This document shows positions 1 to 11,043 of a stretch of 54,104 nucleotides of DNA, in pieces (position 1 is the stretch's first letter; every line of letters starts with the position of its first letter). A model generated the notes under the pieces. It worked only from the letters and a program-made list of their open reading frames with translations, was not told the DNA's origin and did no database searches. The DNA is taken from contig JAHFQZ010000008.1 in assembly GCA_023259055.1 (NCBI GenBank), forward strand, positions 1-54,104, written 5' to 3'. Position numbers and translations under genes: made by a program. This DNA is from Nitrosomonadales bacterium. Its GTDB lineage: Bacteria > Pseudomonadota > Gammaproteobacteria > Burkholderiales > Gallionellaceae.

Positions 1-268
1 ACGGAAGCGCTATACCAACGAATGAATAATGCAACGGTATTGCACGGGGGCTGTTCCCGTGCTGCATCATTTTAGTGCGATCAGTTTCTCGAGTATCTTT
101 GCATAATAGTACTGACGCAGGTAATGCCGTTATCACCGAAATTCCAGCGTCACGGACGAAGGCCACGCTCTTCCCCATGGATAAATACATAGATCTTTTC
201 CGCCGCGCGCAGGTGGCAACGCGTAAATTCCCAATCAGGGATGCAACTACATATAATACAAGTTCCAA
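1..268 (-). pseudogene. Possible decayed 5' part of rsmI (16S rRNA 2'-O-ribose methyltransferase)
   Basis: On the minus strand an uninterrupted frame runs from a TTG at 268 to the window edge. Its first residues read LYVVASLIGNL, close to the RsmI N-terminal motif LYVVATPIGNL. Further in come GKSVAFVRDAGISVI and a CKDTR stretch, which resemble other parts of RsmI (the AEDTR motif among them), but spacing is wrong and key residues differ. In many betaproteobacteria rsmI lies divergently next to lppC-yraN, so the context fits. The frame starts almost on top of the lppC start, leaving no normal intergenic space. I infer a degraded copy, not a working enzyme. The gene is cut by the window edge, and a chance resemblance is not excluded. 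Confidence 0.33.
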
Positions 269-271
269 CTT

Positions 272-1471
272 ATGCGGATGTTTGTTATGCAACGTGTGTT
301 CCCCTTACTCTCGACATTATTTTTACTATACGCTTGCACAACAACCGTACCGCATGCGCCCGTCGAAGAAAAACCTGTAACCCCTGTGGTGGTTGCACCC
401 ATTGAAAAACCCGCCCCCGTCACGGCTATCATCGAAGCGCCTGCACCGGTCTTGGCAATCGATAAAAATGCCGTGCCGCATATTGCGTTATTACTGCCGT
501 TGAAATCAAAGGATTATGGCTCTGCGGCCGATGCGGTGCAGCAAGGTTTCCTGGCAGCAGCCGATCATGAAAGACATACGCTGCCGATATTCATCTATAG
601 TGATTTTGACGAGAACACCGGCGTTGTAGCCATTTATCAAAAGGCCATCGCCAACGGCGCGCGTGCCGTGGTTGGCCCACTGACACGTAGCGGAGTAAGC
701 GCGCTCGCTGCGGAACAAAATATCCCAGTGCCTACACTGGCCTTGAATATAGTGGAAGATAAGCCTGCACAACAGTTGTATTATTTTGGCATGGCAACTG
801 AAGCAGAGGCTCGACAGGTCGGGCAACTGGCCAAGCAGCAAGGCTTGAATCAGGCCATAGTCATTACTACCCACGCGCAATTCACCAAGCGCTTGCAGTC
901 CGCCTTTGAAGAAGAGTGGATTGCTTCAGGCGGAGGGATACTGCGCGAGATCGAATTTAGCAATATTTCCGGCGAATTCTCGGATATCGCCGAAATGCCG
1001 GGTACAGCAATATTTCTTTTCGCTGACTCAAAAACTGCGCGCCTGATCCACCCGTATCTGCCAAACAAATTACCGATTTACGCGACTTCGCAAATCTTTT
1101 CCGGCAATGACAACACGCTTACCAATTACGATTTGAATGGCATCCGTTTTGTCGATATGCCATGGCTGCTGCAGCCAGACCATGCGGCCGTGATGACTTA
1201 CCCGCGCGCGAACACGCCGCTTTCAATAGACCACGAGCGGCTTTATGCGCTAGGAATAGATGCTTTCAGGTTGATCCGAGTGCTGCTTTCCAAAAAACCT
1301 AATGCCGCTTTGCCACTGGACGGCGTAACAGGAGACATACATCTTCGAGACCATATTTTCCAGCGTGTAGCAATTTCAGCTGTATTTCAGGATGGGCGCT
1401 CACAACTTGCAGGCGCGAATTCTACCCCGTCCATTCAGGTTTTCCCCAACCAGGCTATCGTTGCGCCGTGA
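272..1471 (+). CDS. LppC/LpoA-like penicillin-binding protein activator lipoprotein
   Basis: This 399-residue protein begins with a lipoprotein signal (hydrophobic run, then LLYAC with the lipobox Cys near residue 22), a Pro/Val/Ala-rich linker to about residue 65, and a periplasmic-binding-protein-like domain starting at IALLLPLKS. That is the architecture of the LppC family, whose E. coli member LpoA activates PBP1a from the outer membrane. The betaproteobacterial proteins are shorter and lack the TPR half, as here. Starts at 272, 278 and 287 are possible; 287 gives the most compact signal peptide. It overlaps yraN by 4 bases (GTGA), so the two are probably cotranscribed. Function is by family; partner PBP not shown. 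Confidence 0.85.
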   Translation: MRMFVMQRVFPLLSTLFLLYACTTTVPHAPVEEKPVTPVVVAPIEKPAPVTAIIEAPAPVLAIDKNAVPHIALLLPLKSKDYGSAADAVQQGFLAAADHERHTLPIFIYSDFDENTGVVAIYQKAIANGARAVVGPLTRSGVSALAAEQNIPVPTLALNIVEDKPAQQLYYFGMATEAEARQVGQLAKQQGLNQAIVITTHAQFTKRLQSAFEEEWIASGGGILREIEFSNISGEFSDIAEMPGTAIFLFADSKTARLIHPYLPNKLPIYATSQIFSGNDNTLTNYDLNGIRFVDMPWLLQPDHAAVMTYPRANTPLSIDHERLYALGIDAFRLIRVLLSKKPNAALPLDGVTGDIHLRDHIFQRVAISAVFQDGRSQLAGANSTPSIQVFPNQAIVAP

Positions 1472-1812
1472 ACAACAAGGGCGCGATGGCCGAGAAATGG
1501 GCTGCGCATTTTTTGCAAAAACAAGGCTTAAAATTGATCGAGCAGAATTATCGGGGGCGCTTTGGTGAAATCGATTTGATAATGCAAGATGGCGACACGC
1601 TAGTATTTATTGAAGTGCGCTTGCGGCGCAATACGGATTTTGGCGGAGCTGCGGCCAGCATAGATATTCATAAGCAAAATCGCATCATCAGCACGTCGCA
1701 ACAATATCTTTCCAGTTTGGCGCACACCCCCGCATGTCGCTTCGATGCCGTATTGCTTGGCGATGCGCAGGGCAAAAATGCTCAATGGCTGAAAAACGCA
1801 TTCGATGCCTGA
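1468..1812 (+). CDS. yraN: YraN family (UPF0102) endonuclease-like protein
   Basis: 114 residues with the typical YraN beginning: MAEKWAAHFLQKQG, then YRGRFGEIDLI and FIEVR. The E-x(n)-GEIDLI-x(n)-FIEVR pattern is the nuclease-like D/E-x-K core of this restriction-endonuclease-fold family. The biochemical role in proteobacteria is unsettled. Translation starts at a GTG that overlaps the stop of the lppC-like gene by four bases, a strong sign of coupling. The canonical Lys of E-x-K appears as Arg (EVR), so catalytic competence is uncertain. Confidence 0.88.
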   Translation: MNNKGAMAEKWAAHFLQKQGLKLIEQNYRGRFGEIDLIMQDGDTLVFIEVRLRRNTDFGGAAASIDIHKQNRIISTSQQYLSSLAHTPACRFDAVLLGDAQGKNAQWLKNAFDA

Positions 1813-1915
1813 TTCATGAAGGCAATAACCAGGCTCCGTACTTTTTTCTGTATGTTTCGCAGCGTCTACAATTCCGAAATATGTTTTTAGGCTAATATCT
1901 CCATTCATCAAATAA

Positions 1916-3084
<1,169 letters not shown>

Positions 3085-3086
3085 AT

Positions 3087-3572
3087 ATGTATTCTGTACC
3101 CGCTTTCGAACGCAAGCTTTGCAAGACTGGTGAGTTCACCACTCGAGTTGCCAAACTGCCTCATCCGCTGGTGTTCACTAACGGTTGCTTCGACGTGCTG
3201 CATCGCGGTCATGTGACCTATCTCGCGCAAGCCCGCGCTCTGGGCGCGGCTCTCATTGTGGGAGTGAACAGCGATGCTTCGGTGAAACGACAAGGCAAGG
3301 GCGACGACCGGCCGATCAACTCCGAACAGGATCGCATGATGGTACTCGCCGCGCTGGAATCGATAAGCTTGGTCGTCTTGTTTGAAGAAGATACGCCGCT
3401 GAATTTAATTATCGCGTGTCGCCCCGATATATTAGTCAAAGGCGGCGACTGGCAGCCCGCCAATATCGTCGGCGCAAAGGAAGTACAAAGCTGGGGCGGC
3501 ACGGTACACAGCATCCCGTTTTTACATGATCGCTCAACCACCTCGCTTTTAAGAAAAATTCGTTCTCTATAG
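3087..3572 (+). CDS. rfaE2: D-glycero-beta-D-manno-heptose 1-phosphate adenylyltransferase
   Basis: 161 residues matching the C-terminal half of bifunctional HldE as a stand-alone protein. The nucleotidyltransferase signature FTNGCFDVLHRGHVTYL (HxGH motif as HRGH) lies near residue 33, followed by GVNSDASVK and the terminal RSTTSLLRKI. The enzyme makes ADP-D,D-heptose from heptose 1-phosphate and ATP. As in other betaproteobacteria the kinase half (RfaE1) must be encoded elsewhere; it is not in this window. It starts two bases after the BON gene and is followed eight bases later by a DUF971 protein. Confidence 0.9.
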   Translation: MYSVPAFERKLCKTGEFTTRVAKLPHPLVFTNGCFDVLHRGHVTYLAQARALGAALIVGVNSDASVKRQGKGDDRPINSEQDRMMVLAALESISLVVLFEEDTPLNLIIACRPDILVKGGDWQPANIVGAKEVQSWGGTVHSIPFLHDRSTTSLLRKIRSL

Positions 3573-3580
3573 GTAAATGT

Positions 3581-3988
3581 ATGTCCTCCAATGAACAACC
3601 AACAGAAATCATCCTGCACCAGCAATCCCGCACTCTGGAAATCGCATTTGATGACGGCGCGCGTTATCGGCTGCCTTATGAATTTCTTCGTGTTTACACA
3701 CCTTCCGCCGAGGCGCGCGGCCACGGTCCGGGGCAGGAAGTGCTGCAAGTCGGCAAGAAGAATGTGATGCTGCTCAATGTGGAGCCAGTGGGCACTTATG
3801 CACTCAAATTGATTTTCGACGACGGCCACGACAGCGGTCTTTACACTTGGGAATACCTGTACGGACTGGGCCAGAACCAGGCTGTAATGTGGCAGGATTA
3901 CCTTAAGCAATTGGAAGCAGCGGGGGCAAGCCGCGAGCCCGGCACGCAAGAAGCAGGCAGCCATAAACCGCGAGGATGCGGGCATTGA
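3581..3988 (+). CDS. DUF971 family protein
   Basis: 135 residues with the DUF971 (gamma-butyrobetaine hydroxylase N-terminal-like) fold: [18 protein letters not shown], then [20 protein letters not shown] and [27 protein letters not shown] in two ungapped blocks. The family often lies just before ubiE, as here. In other proteins this domain binds zinc or forms the N-terminal part of 2-oxoglutarate oxygenases, but the stand-alone bacterial form has no settled function. The last ~25 residues are low complexity and not conserved-looking. Confidence 0.82.
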   Translation: MSSNEQPTEIILHQQSRTLEIAFDDGARYRLPYEFLRVYTPSAEARGHGPGQEVLQVGKKNVMLLNVEPVGTYALKLIFDDGHDSGLYTWEYLYGLGQNQAVMWQDYLKQLEAAGASREPGTQEAGSHKPRGCGH

Positions 3989-4019
3989 AGCCCAGCGCAC
4001 AGAAATAAAGGTATCTGCA

Positions 4020-4754
4020 ATGACCAAAACTACCCATTTCGGCTTTGAGACCATCGCCGAGGAAGAAAAAGCCAAGCGAGTCGCGGGCGTATTCACCTCT
4101 GTTGCCAGCAAATACGATGTGATGAACGACCTGATGTCGGTCGGGCTGCATCGTCTCTGGAAACGTTTTGCAGTTGGCATCAGCGGCGTGCGCGAGGGAC
4201 AGCGCGTACTCGACGTGGCGGGAGGCTCGGCGGACTTGTCACGGCTGTTTCTCAAGAAAGTCGGAAGCCACGGCCAAGTGGTGCTTACCGACATCAATAA
4301 CTCCATGCTGCGCGTCGGTCGTGACCGATTGCTCGATGAAGGATTTGCCACGCCGGTCGCGCAATGCGATGCTGAGCGCCTGCCGTTTCCCGATAATTAT
4401 TTTGACTGTGTCAGCATCGCCTTCGGCCTGCGCAACGTTACCCACAAGGATGCCGCGCTGCGCGAGATGTATCGCGTAATCAGACCGGGAGGCCGGGTGA
4501 TCGTGCTGGAATTTTCCAAAGTCGCCAAGCCGCTGGAAAAAATTTACGACGCCTATTCGTTCAACCTGCTGCCGAAGATCGGTGAATTAATTGCCAACGA
4601 CGCCGACAGCTACCGCTACCTCGCCGAATCCATACGCATGCATCCGGGACAGGAGGAGTTGAAGAAAATGATGGAAGAGGCCGGGCTGGAGAATGTCGAA
4701 TACTTCAACATGACAGGCGGTGTGGTGGCGGTGCATCGGGGGTACAAGTTTTAG
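4020..4754 (+). CDS. ubiE: Ubiquinone/menaquinone C-methyltransferase
   Basis: 244 residues with all UbiE hallmarks: the N-terminal [37 protein letters not shown], the SAM-binding [11 protein letters not shown] near residue 65, the family signature [19 protein letters not shown], and a C-terminal [14 protein letters not shown]. It methylates the quinone ring (DDMQH2 in ubiquinone synthesis) and is SAM dependent. The glycine-rich loop reads AGGSAD, slightly different from the common AGGTGD. Together with ubiB at 7.3 kb this makes a loose ubiquinone neighbourhood. Confidence 0.95.
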   Translation: MTKTTHFGFETIAEEEKAKRVAGVFTSVASKYDVMNDLMSVGLHRLWKRFAVGISGVREGQRVLDVAGGSADLSRLFLKKVGSHGQVVLTDINNSMLRVGRDRLLDEGFATPVAQCDAERLPFPDNYFDCVSIAFGLRNVTHKDAALREMYRVIRPGGRVIVLEFSKVAKPLEKIYDAYSFNLLPKIGELIANDADSYRYLAESIRMHPGQEELKKMMEEAGLENVEYFNMTGGVVAVHRGYKF

Positions 4755-4893
4755 ACCAATCGGCGCATACGCTTCGCTTACTGGCGCCCTGCTTGGATCT
4801 ATTCAGTATTGAAATAAGGTCGCATAGATGGGTATCCTGACCCTCGGTCTGCCGGGCGACACCCTCGCACAATCCTGAAGCAAAATAGACAAG

Positions 4894-4966
4894 CGTAGCC
4901 CGAATGGAATGCAGTGGAATCCGGGGTGATCTCTCCCGAATTTCGCTATGCTACCTCCGTAGCTAC
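4894..4966. repeat. Imperfect palindromic intergenic repeat
   Basis: Between ubiE and the yjdM-like gene (4755-5001) there is no plausible ORF. The sequence GTAGCCCGAATGGAATGCAG, followed by GGAATCCGGGG and then a degraded mirror copy ending GTAGCTAC, resembles the dispersed hairpin repeats common between operons in betaproteobacteria. Copy number in the genome cannot be judged from this window. Confidence 0.45.
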
Positions 4967-5001
4967 AAATTTACATTACCCAATCAATCACAGAAAACAC
5001 C

Positions 5002-5343
5002 ATGAACAATTTACCCAAGTGCCCCAAATGCAGTTCCGAACTCACCTACGAAGACGGGAGCAACTATGTCTGCCCCGAGTGCGCGCATGAGTGGCCCGAG
5101 GATGCGCCCGCCGAAAGCGCCGAACAGAAGCGCGTGTATAAAGATGCCTTTGGCAACGTGCTGGTTGACGGTGACTCGGTCACGGTGATCAAGGACCTGA
5201 AGATCAAGGGCTCGTCTTCGGTGGTCAAGGTGGGAACCAAGGTGAAGAATATTCGTCTGATCGAGGGCGACCATGACATCGATTGCAAGATCGAAGGCGT
5301 TGGTGCGATGCAGTTGAAAACCGAGTTTGTGAAAAAAGCTTGA
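5002..5343 (+). CDS. yjdM: PhnA/YjdM family zinc-ribbon protein
   Basis: 113 residues. An N-terminal zinc ribbon carries CPKC near residue 8 and CPEC near residue 25, and the conserved C-terminal part reads [20 protein letters not shown] and [16 protein letters not shown]. This is the full YjdM/PhnA arrangement. The old name links it to alkylphosphonate uptake, but E. coli YjdM is not required for that, so the function is unknown. A small Cys-containing ORF follows 12 bases later and may be cotranscribed. Confidence 0.9.
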   Translation: MNNLPKCPKCSSELTYEDGSNYVCPECAHEWPEDAPAESAEQKRVYKDAFGNVLVDGDSVTVIKDLKIKGSSSVVKVGTKVKNIRLIEGDHDIDCKIEGVGAMQLKTEFVKKA

Positions 5344-5355
5344 TGGGATTTTATT

Positions 5356-5571
5356 ATGAGCGTTTGGGGTTGTCCGCACGAGGTTAACGGCAAATGCGCC
5401 CGCATCAACGATCTGCCCTGCGATCCGGGGATGAAAGGGTGCGTGCTGTTCGGCCGTTTCGTCTGGGCGGACGCGAGCAAAAACCGCCCTGGCACGGCCC
5501 GGCGTGGCAACAACCCGGAATCGCTACCGGAAGAAATCGATACCCCCCACAAGCCATCCGATACCGATTGA
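5356..5571 (+). CDS. Small conserved cysteine-containing protein
   Basis: 71 residues beginning SVWGCPHEVNGKCARI, then LPCDPGMKGCVLFGRFVW. The four cysteines in the first 30 residues suggest metal or iron-sulfur binding. The C-terminal half is polar and probably disordered. I recall similar short proteins in other proteobacteria but know no assigned function. It follows the yjdM-like gene closely and precedes the pseudouridine synthase. Confidence 0.7.
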   Translation: MSVWGCPHEVNGKCARINDLPCDPGMKGCVLFGRFVWADASKNRPGTARRGNNPESLPEEIDTPHKPSDTD

Positions 5572-5614
5572 TGTTCTCTCCATCAATCTGCAAAGTCAGC
5601 AATTGCTGTGCTCC

Positions 5615-6259
5615 ATGAACCATACCCACGCCCCACCTCCCGACAACGGTCTCGATCTAATTTACCGCGATGAGTCCATCATCGTGGTAAACAAACCCGC
5701 CGGATTGCTTTCTGTGCCGGGGCGCGGGGCAAATAAAATGGATAGCCTGACGACCAGAATACAGAAAGAATTTCCGGATGCACTCAGCGTACACCGCTTG
5801 GATATGAGCACCTCCGGCCTGATCGTGCTGGCGCGAGGAAAAGAAATGCACCGTCGCATTTCCGCAATGTTCCGCGAACGCCGTGTGGAAAAGCGATATA
5901 TCGCGATGGTGGCTGGACAGATGGCGGCGACTGGAGAAGTCGATCTGCCAATTGGATCCGACTGGGAAAATCGCCCGCGCCAAAAAGTGGATTTCGTCAT
6001 CGGCAAACCCTCGCTCACGCAATATCGCCTGCTGGCGCACGATACAGAAACCGACGCCAGCAGCGTCGAGCTGAAACCGGTGACCGGACGCACTCACCAG
6101 TTGCGGGTGCACATGGCGGCAATAGGGCATCCGATTGCAGGAGATGCGTTATACGGAGGCTCTACGTCCGGGCGGTTGATGCTGCATGCTTGTTCGCTGG
6201 TCTTTGCGCATCCGCTCAGCGGCAAGATGCTGACCACAGTGTGCGAACCGCCGTTCTGA
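5615..6259 (+). CDS. RluA family pseudouridine synthase
   Basis: 214 residues starting at ATG 5615. The frame is open further upstream, but the conserved part only begins at DLIYRDESIIVVNKPAGLLSVPG. The catalytic motif is VHRLDMSTSGLIV, with the nucleophilic Asp in HRLD. The C-terminal VTGRTHQLRVHMAAIGHPIAGDALYG is also a family signature. It lacks an S4 domain and its short length resembles the RluA/TruC group, which modify 23S rRNA or tRNA uridines. The exact target base cannot be told from sequence alone. Confidence 0.9.
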   Translation: MNHTHAPPPDNGLDLIYRDESIIVVNKPAGLLSVPGRGANKMDSLTTRIQKEFPDALSVHRLDMSTSGLIVLARGKEMHRRISAMFRERRVEKRYIAMVAGQMAATGEVDLPIGSDWENRPRQKVDFVIGKPSLTQYRLLAHDTETDASSVELKPVTGRTHQLRVHMAAIGHPIAGDALYGGSTSGRLMLHACSLVFAHPLSGKMLTTVCEPPF

Positions 6260-6316
6260 ACATCTGCCGATGCTATACTCGCAACCGCTTTGCTTTACCC
6301 ACCCCTGAGGAACCGA

Positions 6317-7198
6317 ATGAAAAGATTTTTGATGTTATTGGCGTTTGCTTTAACCTGCCTGAGTTTGTTTGCCGCTACAGCGGAAGCCAGGCGTTTTGGC
6401 GGTGGCGGCAGTTTTGGCAAGCAACGGACGATGGCTCCGCAACAGGCTCCAAAGGCTCCTGCAGCAACGCCCGCTCCGACACCAGGGGCAGCCGCCCCTG
6501 CTACAGCTACTGCACCTGCTGGCAATAAGTGGCTCGGCCCACTGGCTGGTTTGGCGATAGGCGCAGGCTTGGGTGCAATGTTTGCTGGCGGTGGTTTAGG
6601 CGGGGGTATGGGTGGCATCCTGATGGCGATTCTTGCTGGCGTTGCGGTGATGTTCCTGATCTCCCTGTTCCGCGGGAAGCAGGCTCAACCTGCGGTGCAA
6701 TATGCCGGGGCAGGTGCACCCTGCAATGACCCGCAACCCTCACAGCAACCGGTGTATGGCGGTAACGCAGCAACAGTCGCCGCGCCCGCTGCCGCCTTAG
6801 CTGCTATTCAGGGCAACATCCCGGCAGATTTTCCGGTGGAATCTTTTCTGCGTAGCGCGAAGACTTCGTTCATCCGCTTGCAGGCCGCAAATGACCGCAA
6901 GGATTTGAATGACATCCGCGAATACACCACGCCGGAAATGTTTGCGGAAATCTCGATGCAAATTCACGAGCGCGACAACACGCCACAAAAAACCGATGTG
7001 CTCGCGATCAATGGCGACTTGCTGCAAGTGGTGAATGAGGGCGACTTGGCGATTGCCAGCGTGCGCTTCACCGGCCAGTTAAGCGAGAATAGCGGCGCAC
7101 CGGACAATGTCGATGAAATCTGGCATGTGCACAAGAATCTGCGCGACGACAAGTCGGTATGGCTACTGGCCGGTATCCAGCAAACCACTTTGCACTAG
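6317..7198 (+). CDS. Tim44-like domain protein (TIM44/MBA1 superfamily)
   Basis: 293 residues. An N-terminal signal peptide is followed by the family marker RRFGGGGSFG near residue 25, an Ala/Pro/Gln-rich linker, two Gly/Ala-rich membrane segments (about 75-125), and a C-terminal Tim44-like domain from about residue 175 (VESFLRSAKTSFIRLQAANDRKDL). Bacterial members of this family are membrane associated with unproved roles. A terminator follows the stop. Start chosen at 6317, where the signal peptide begins. Confidence 0.85.
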   Translation: MKRFLMLLAFALTCLSLFAATAEARRFGGGGSFGKQRTMAPQQAPKAPAATPAPTPGAAAPATATAPAGNKWLGPLAGLAIGAGLGAMFAGGGLGGGMGGILMAILAGVAVMFLISLFRGKQAQPAVQYAGAGAPCNDPQPSQQPVYGGNAATVAAPAAALAAIQGNIPADFPVESFLRSAKTSFIRLQAANDRKDLNDIREYTTPEMFAEISMQIHERDNTPQKTDVLAINGDLLQVVNEGDLAIASVRFTGQLSENSGAPDNVDEIWHVHKNLRDDKSVWLLAGIQQTTLH

Positions 7199-7288
7199 AT
7201 TATCGTGCTCGCCCAAACTGCTGCTGCGGCAATGAATTATCCGCTTACACAGAATAGCCGGGCGCAGCAGAGGCTGTTTGCAGGAAAT

Positions 7289-7323
7289 ACGGCGCGCTCT
7301 GCTTTCGCGCCGTTTTCTTTTGC
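7289..7323 (+). terminator. Rho-independent terminator after the Tim44-like gene
   Basis: A perfect 8-bp stem, ACGGCGCG pairing with CGCGCCGT across a 9-base loop, is followed by TTTTCTTTTG. It lies 90 bases after the Tim44-like stop and just before ubiB. Confidence 0.8.
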
Positions 7324-7338
7324 CTGACACCAATTAAC

Positions 7339-8874
7339 ATGCGCATATTTCGTTTAGCTAAAATTATTTTTGTAGTGCTGCGTTTCGGGCTGGACGAGTT
7401 CCTGCTCGCCCATGAGCGCGTGCGCTGGATGCGCGTGCCGCTGAATATCCTGCTGTTCTTGCGTAACAACAAGAGGCCGCGCGCCTTGCGGTTGCGTCTT
7501 GCGCTGGAAAACCTCGGGCCGATTTTCGTCAAATTCGGGCAAGTGCTTTCCACAAGGCGCGATTTGATGCCAGCCGACATCGCCGACGAGCTCGCCAAAT
7601 TGCAGGATCAAGTGCCGCCATTCCCGTCAGCGCAGGCCGTCGCAGTGCTTGAAGCTACTTACGGCAAGCCGTTAAATGCAGTGTTCAAGAGCTTCGAAGA
7701 GGCGCCGGTAGCCAGCGCGTCGGTTGCGCAAGTGCATTATGCGGTTCTACCGGACGGCCGCCATGCCGCAGTCAAAATCCTGCGGCCAGGCATCAGCCGC
7801 GTCATCGCCCATGATGTCGCATTGCTCAAAGTAGCGGCAGAACTAGTAGAAAAACTCTGGGCGGATGGCCGTCGCCTCAAACCGCGCGAAGTGGTCAGCG
7901 AATTTGAAAAACATCTGGGCGATGAGTTGGATCTCACCCGCGAAGCCTCCAACGCCAGCCTGCTCAAGCGAAATTTTGCCGATTCGAAATTGCTGCTAGT
8001 TCCCGAAATGTACTGGGATTTTTGCACCCCTGAAGTGATGGTGATGGAGCGCATGTACGGCATCCCAGTCAGCCAGATAGGTGCATTGCGCGCGGCGGGC
8101 ATAGACATTCCGAAGCTTGCCGCAAACGGCGTGGAGGTTTTTTACACTCAGGTGTTCCGCGACGGCTACTTTCACGCAGACATGCACCCGGGCAATGTAC
8201 AGGTAGCGGCGAACGGCCAATACATCGCGCTCGACTTCGGCATCATGGGTACGCTGACCGATACTGACAAACGCTATCTCGCGCAGAACTTCATCGCCTT
8301 CTTCCGCCGTGATTACAAACGCGTCGCCGAAGTACACATCGAATCCGGCTGGGCACCAGCCGAAACCCGCGTGGACGAGCTTGAGTCAGCCATACGCGCG
8401 GTTTGCGAACCGATCTTCAACAAACCATTGCGCGAGGTTTCTTTCGGCCGCGTGCTGCTGCGGCTGTTCCAGACTTCGCGCCGCTTCGGCATCGAAGTCC
8501 AGCCGCAACTGGTGTTACTGCAAAAGACGCTGCTCAATGTCGAGGGTCTGGGCCTGCAAATGGATCCCGAGCTGGACTTATGGAAGACCGCCAAACCGTG
8601 GCTGGAACTTTGGATGGCGGAACAAGTTGGCTGGCGCGGGTTCATAAAATCATTAAAGATCGAAGCACCCAACTACGCCACCCTGCTGCCGCAACTGCCG
8701 CGCCTGCTGCACCACTATCTTACCAACGATACTGGCAACAGCAGCGATGAAACACTACGCAGGATTCTTAAGCAGCAGAAACGCTTCAACACTCTGCTGA
8801 CACTGGTCAGCATCCTGTTGCTTGCCCTTTTCGCGTGGGAAATCTTCAGCTTTAAATTTGCAGTTCATTCCTGA
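7339..8874 (+). CDS. ubiB: Atypical kinase UbiB (ubiquinone biosynthesis)
   Basis: 511 residues, normal UbiB length. It has the ABC1/ADCK features: [20 protein letters not shown] (KxGQ motif) near residue 60, the Ala-rich loop [13 protein letters not shown] near 118, AAVKILRPG, an ExD-type motif in LDLTREASN, and [10 protein letters not shown] plus ALDFGIMG as catalytic and metal-binding loops. Two C-terminal transmembrane-type segments end the protein ([18 protein letters not shown]). UbiB family ATPases support ubiquinone assembly at the inner membrane. Confidence 0.95.
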   Translation: MRIFRLAKIIFVVLRFGLDEFLLAHERVRWMRVPLNILLFLRNNKRPRALRLRLALENLGPIFVKFGQVLSTRRDLMPADIADELAKLQDQVPPFPSAQAVAVLEATYGKPLNAVFKSFEEAPVASASVAQVHYAVLPDGRHAAVKILRPGISRVIAHDVALLKVAAELVEKLWADGRRLKPREVVSEFEKHLGDELDLTREASNASLLKRNFADSKLLLVPEMYWDFCTPEVMVMERMYGIPVSQIGALRAAGIDIPKLAANGVEVFYTQVFRDGYFHADMHPGNVQVAANGQYIALDFGIMGTLTDTDKRYLAQNFIAFFRRDYKRVAEVHIESGWAPAETRVDELESAIRAVCEPIFNKPLREVSFGRVLLRLFQTSRRFGIEVQPQLVLLQKTLLNVEGLGLQMDPELDLWKTAKPWLELWMAEQVGWRGFIKSLKIEAPNYATLLPQLPRLLHHYLTNDTGNSSDETLRRILKQQKRFNTLLTLVSILLLALFAWEIFSFKFAVHS

Positions 8875-8892
8875 AACCCATGAACCTCGATT

Positions 8893-9013
8893 GTCCACGA
8901 AATACACGAAAGGCACGAAATAAACCAAAAGGCTGCAATGGTTCGATCACTCACCCATTTGGACGCCTGACATAGCTAGGCATCGCAATAAATATTTCGT
9001 GTTTTTCGTGGAC
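8893..9013. repeat. Inverted repeat between ubiB and glmS
   Basis: The left arm GTCCACGAAATACACGAAA (8893-8911) has a near-perfect reverse complement at 8995-9013, with one mismatch in 19, separated by about 83 bases. A further short copy, GGCACGAAAT, follows the left arm. The space between the arms shows no ORF. It lies between two convergent genes and may act as a bidirectional transcription barrier. Confidence 0.6.
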
Positions 9014-9046
9014 TAACTGCTTTTTAGGTTTAGCCGGTTCTTGGGA

Positions 9047-10873
9047 CTACTCAACCGTCACCGACTTGGCCAAATTGCGCGGTTTATCCACATCGGTTCC
9101 CTTTTGCAAGGCAACGTAATAGGCCAGCAACTGCAGCGGGATTGTGTGCAGAATGGGGCTCAGATAGCCCGCGTGTTCCGGCATCTGCATGATGTGGATA
9201 CCGTCGGCTGCGTGGATATGCGTATCCGCATCGGCGAACACATACAGCTCGCCGCCGCGCGCACGGACTTCCTGCAGGTTGGACTTCAGCTTTTCCAGCA
9301 GCGCGTCATTCGGCGCGACCGAGATCACCGGCATGTCCTTGTCCACCAGCGCCAGCGGGCCGTGTTTCAATTCGCCAGCCGGATAGGCTTCGGCATGGAT
9401 ATAGGAAATTTCCTTGAGTTTGAGCGCGCCTTCAAGAGCGATCGGATAATGCAGGCCTCGCCCCAGGAATAGTGCATGGTGTTTTTTGGCGAACTTTTTC
9501 GAGAGTTTGGCGATTTGTGGTTCCAGCTCCAGCACTTTTTGCACCGCGCTGGGCAAGTGGCGCAACTCGTGCAGATGTTGCTGCTCCTGTTGCGCAGTCA
9601 AGCGTCCGCGCTGCTTGGCCAGCACCAGCGTCAGCAGGAACAGCGCGGCAAGCTGCGTGGTAAATGCCTTGGTCGAGGCCACGCCGATTTCCGGCCCGGC
9701 GCGCGTCAGCAGCCGCAGTTTGCACAGCCTGACCAGCGCGCTTTCCGGCACGTTACAGATTGCCAGCGTGTGGATGTGTCCCAGCCCTTTTGCATGATTC
9801 AGCGCTGCCTGGGTGTCGGCCGTTTCGCCGGATTGCGAGATTACCACCACCAGCGTTTTCGGATTCGGCACGCTGGTGCGATAGCGGTATTCGCTGGCGA
9901 TTTCCACGTTGCACGGAATCCCGGCGATTTCCTCCAGCCAGAAGCGCGCGACCAGACCCGCGTGGTGACTGGTACCGCACGCCAGAATCAGAATACCGTT
10001 GATGTCGGCAAAAGTCGCCGCCGCTTGTGCGCCGAAAATGCCCGGCACCAATGACTGGCTGTTGCACACCGATTCCAGCGTGTCGGCCAATGCCTGCGGC
10101 TGTTCGTGGATTTCCTTTTGCATGTAGTGGCTGTATTCGCCCAACTGCACGCTCTCGTTGCTCAGCTCGCTGATTACTACAGCGCGTTTTGCAAGCTTGC
10201 CCGCCGCATCGAAAATCCGGTAATCGAGCCTCCCCAGTTCGACCACGTCGCCTTCCTCGAGATACACCACCTTGCGCGTCACCGGCAACAGCGCGGACAC
10301 GTCAGATGCGACGAAATGCTCCTTGTTTCCCACCCCCAGCAACAGCGGGCTGCCGCGCCGCGCGCAAACCATCTGGTCGGGATTGTCTGACGCGATCACA
10401 CCGATTGCGTAAGCGCCCACCAGCTCGGCAAGCGAAGCCTGCGTTGCCGTCAGCAATGAATTGCCGCGCGCGTAATGGCTGTGGATCAGGTGCGCGATGA
10501 CTTCAGTATCGGTGTCCGAGGTAAATTCGTAGCCCTCAGCCGTCAGGCGTGTGCGCAGCTCCTCGTAGTTTTCGATGATGCCGTTGTGCACCACGGCGAT
10601 GTGATCTTTGCTCAAGTGCGGGTGAGCGTTACGCTCGCTGGGCACACCATGCGTCGCCCACCGAGTGTGCGCGATGCCGATCAGCCCGTGCGTCGTAGTG
10701 CTTTTTACGGTGAGCTCGGCCACCCTGCCGGTGCTGCGCACACGCTCCAGTTTTGCGTCATGCACCACCACCAGACCGGCCGAGTCATAACCGCGATACT
10801 CCAAACGCTGCAATCCTTCCAGCAATATCGGCACAACATTGCGTTGCGCCACTGCTCCTACAATTCCGCACAT
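9047..10873 (-). CDS. glmS: Glucosamine-fructose-6-phosphate aminotransferase (isomerizing)
   Basis: 608 residues, standard GlmS size. The N-terminal glutaminase begins MCGIVGAV with the catalytic Cys exposed after Met removal; RWATHG and [10 protein letters not shown] follow. Two SIS domains carry [14 protein letters not shown] and SQSGETADT, then [26 protein letters not shown], ending in the invariant AKSVTVE. The enzyme makes glucosamine 6-phosphate for peptidoglycan and LPS. glmU lies upstream on the same strand, 170 bases away. A glmS ribozyme is not expected here, and none was seen in the leader. Confidence 0.97.
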   Translation of the reverse strand: MCGIVGAVAQRNVVPILLEGLQRLEYRGYDSAGLVVVHDAKLERVRSTGRVAELTVKSTTTHGLIGIAHTRWATHGVPSERNAHPHLSKDHIAVVHNGIIENYEELRTRLTAEGYEFTSDTDTEVIAHLIHSHYARGNSLLTATQASLAELVGAYAIGVIASDNPDQMVCARRGSPLLLGVGNKEHFVASDVSALLPVTRKVVYLEEGDVVELGRLDYRIFDAAGKLAKRAVVISELSNESVQLGEYSHYMQKEIHEQPQALADTLESVCNSQSLVPGIFGAQAAATFADINGILILACGTSHHAGLVARFWLEEIAGIPCNVEIASEYRYRTSVPNPKTLVVVISQSGETADTQAALNHAKGLGHIHTLAICNVPESALVRLCKLRLLTRAGPEIGVASTKAFTTQLAALFLLTLVLAKQRGRLTAQQEQQHLHELRHLPSAVQKVLELEPQIAKLSKKFAKKHHALFLGRGLHYPIALEGALKLKEISYIHAEAYPAGELKHGPLALVDKDMPVISVAPNDALLEKLKSNLQEVRARGGELYVFADADTHIHAADGIHIMQMPEHAGYLSPILHTIPLQLLAYYVALQKGTDVDKPRNLAKSVTVE

Positions 10874-10924
10874 TATTTAACTCCACTGAAAAATACAGTC
10901 CCCTTGTCAGGGGAAAGGCAAAGT

Positions 10925-11031
10925 ACCCTCACCCTTGCAGGGGGAGGGTTAGGGAGGGGGTAGAAAATTTGGCTTCCCCCACTGTTCTACCCCCATCCTG
11001 GCCTTCCCCCTGCAAGGGAGAAGGAAAACTG
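10925..11031. repeat. Large imperfect inverted repeat between glmU and glmS
   Basis: The glmU-glmS gap is almost filled by two arms of about 40 bases (ACCCTCACCCTTGCAGGGGG... and its mirrored copy ending GCAAGGGAGAAGG), each also partly self-complementary around TTGCAGGGGG. Such G/C-rich CCCTCxCCC repeats are dispersed in many proteobacteria. In transcripts it would fold strongly and could attenuate or stabilise the glmU-glmS message. Confidence 0.6.
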
Positions 11032-11043
11032 GGTTAGCTTGAA

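Noticed and set aside
3218..4351. 377-codon minus-strand frame
   Set aside because: Covers rfaE2, the DUF971 gene and ubiE in antisense; no motif.
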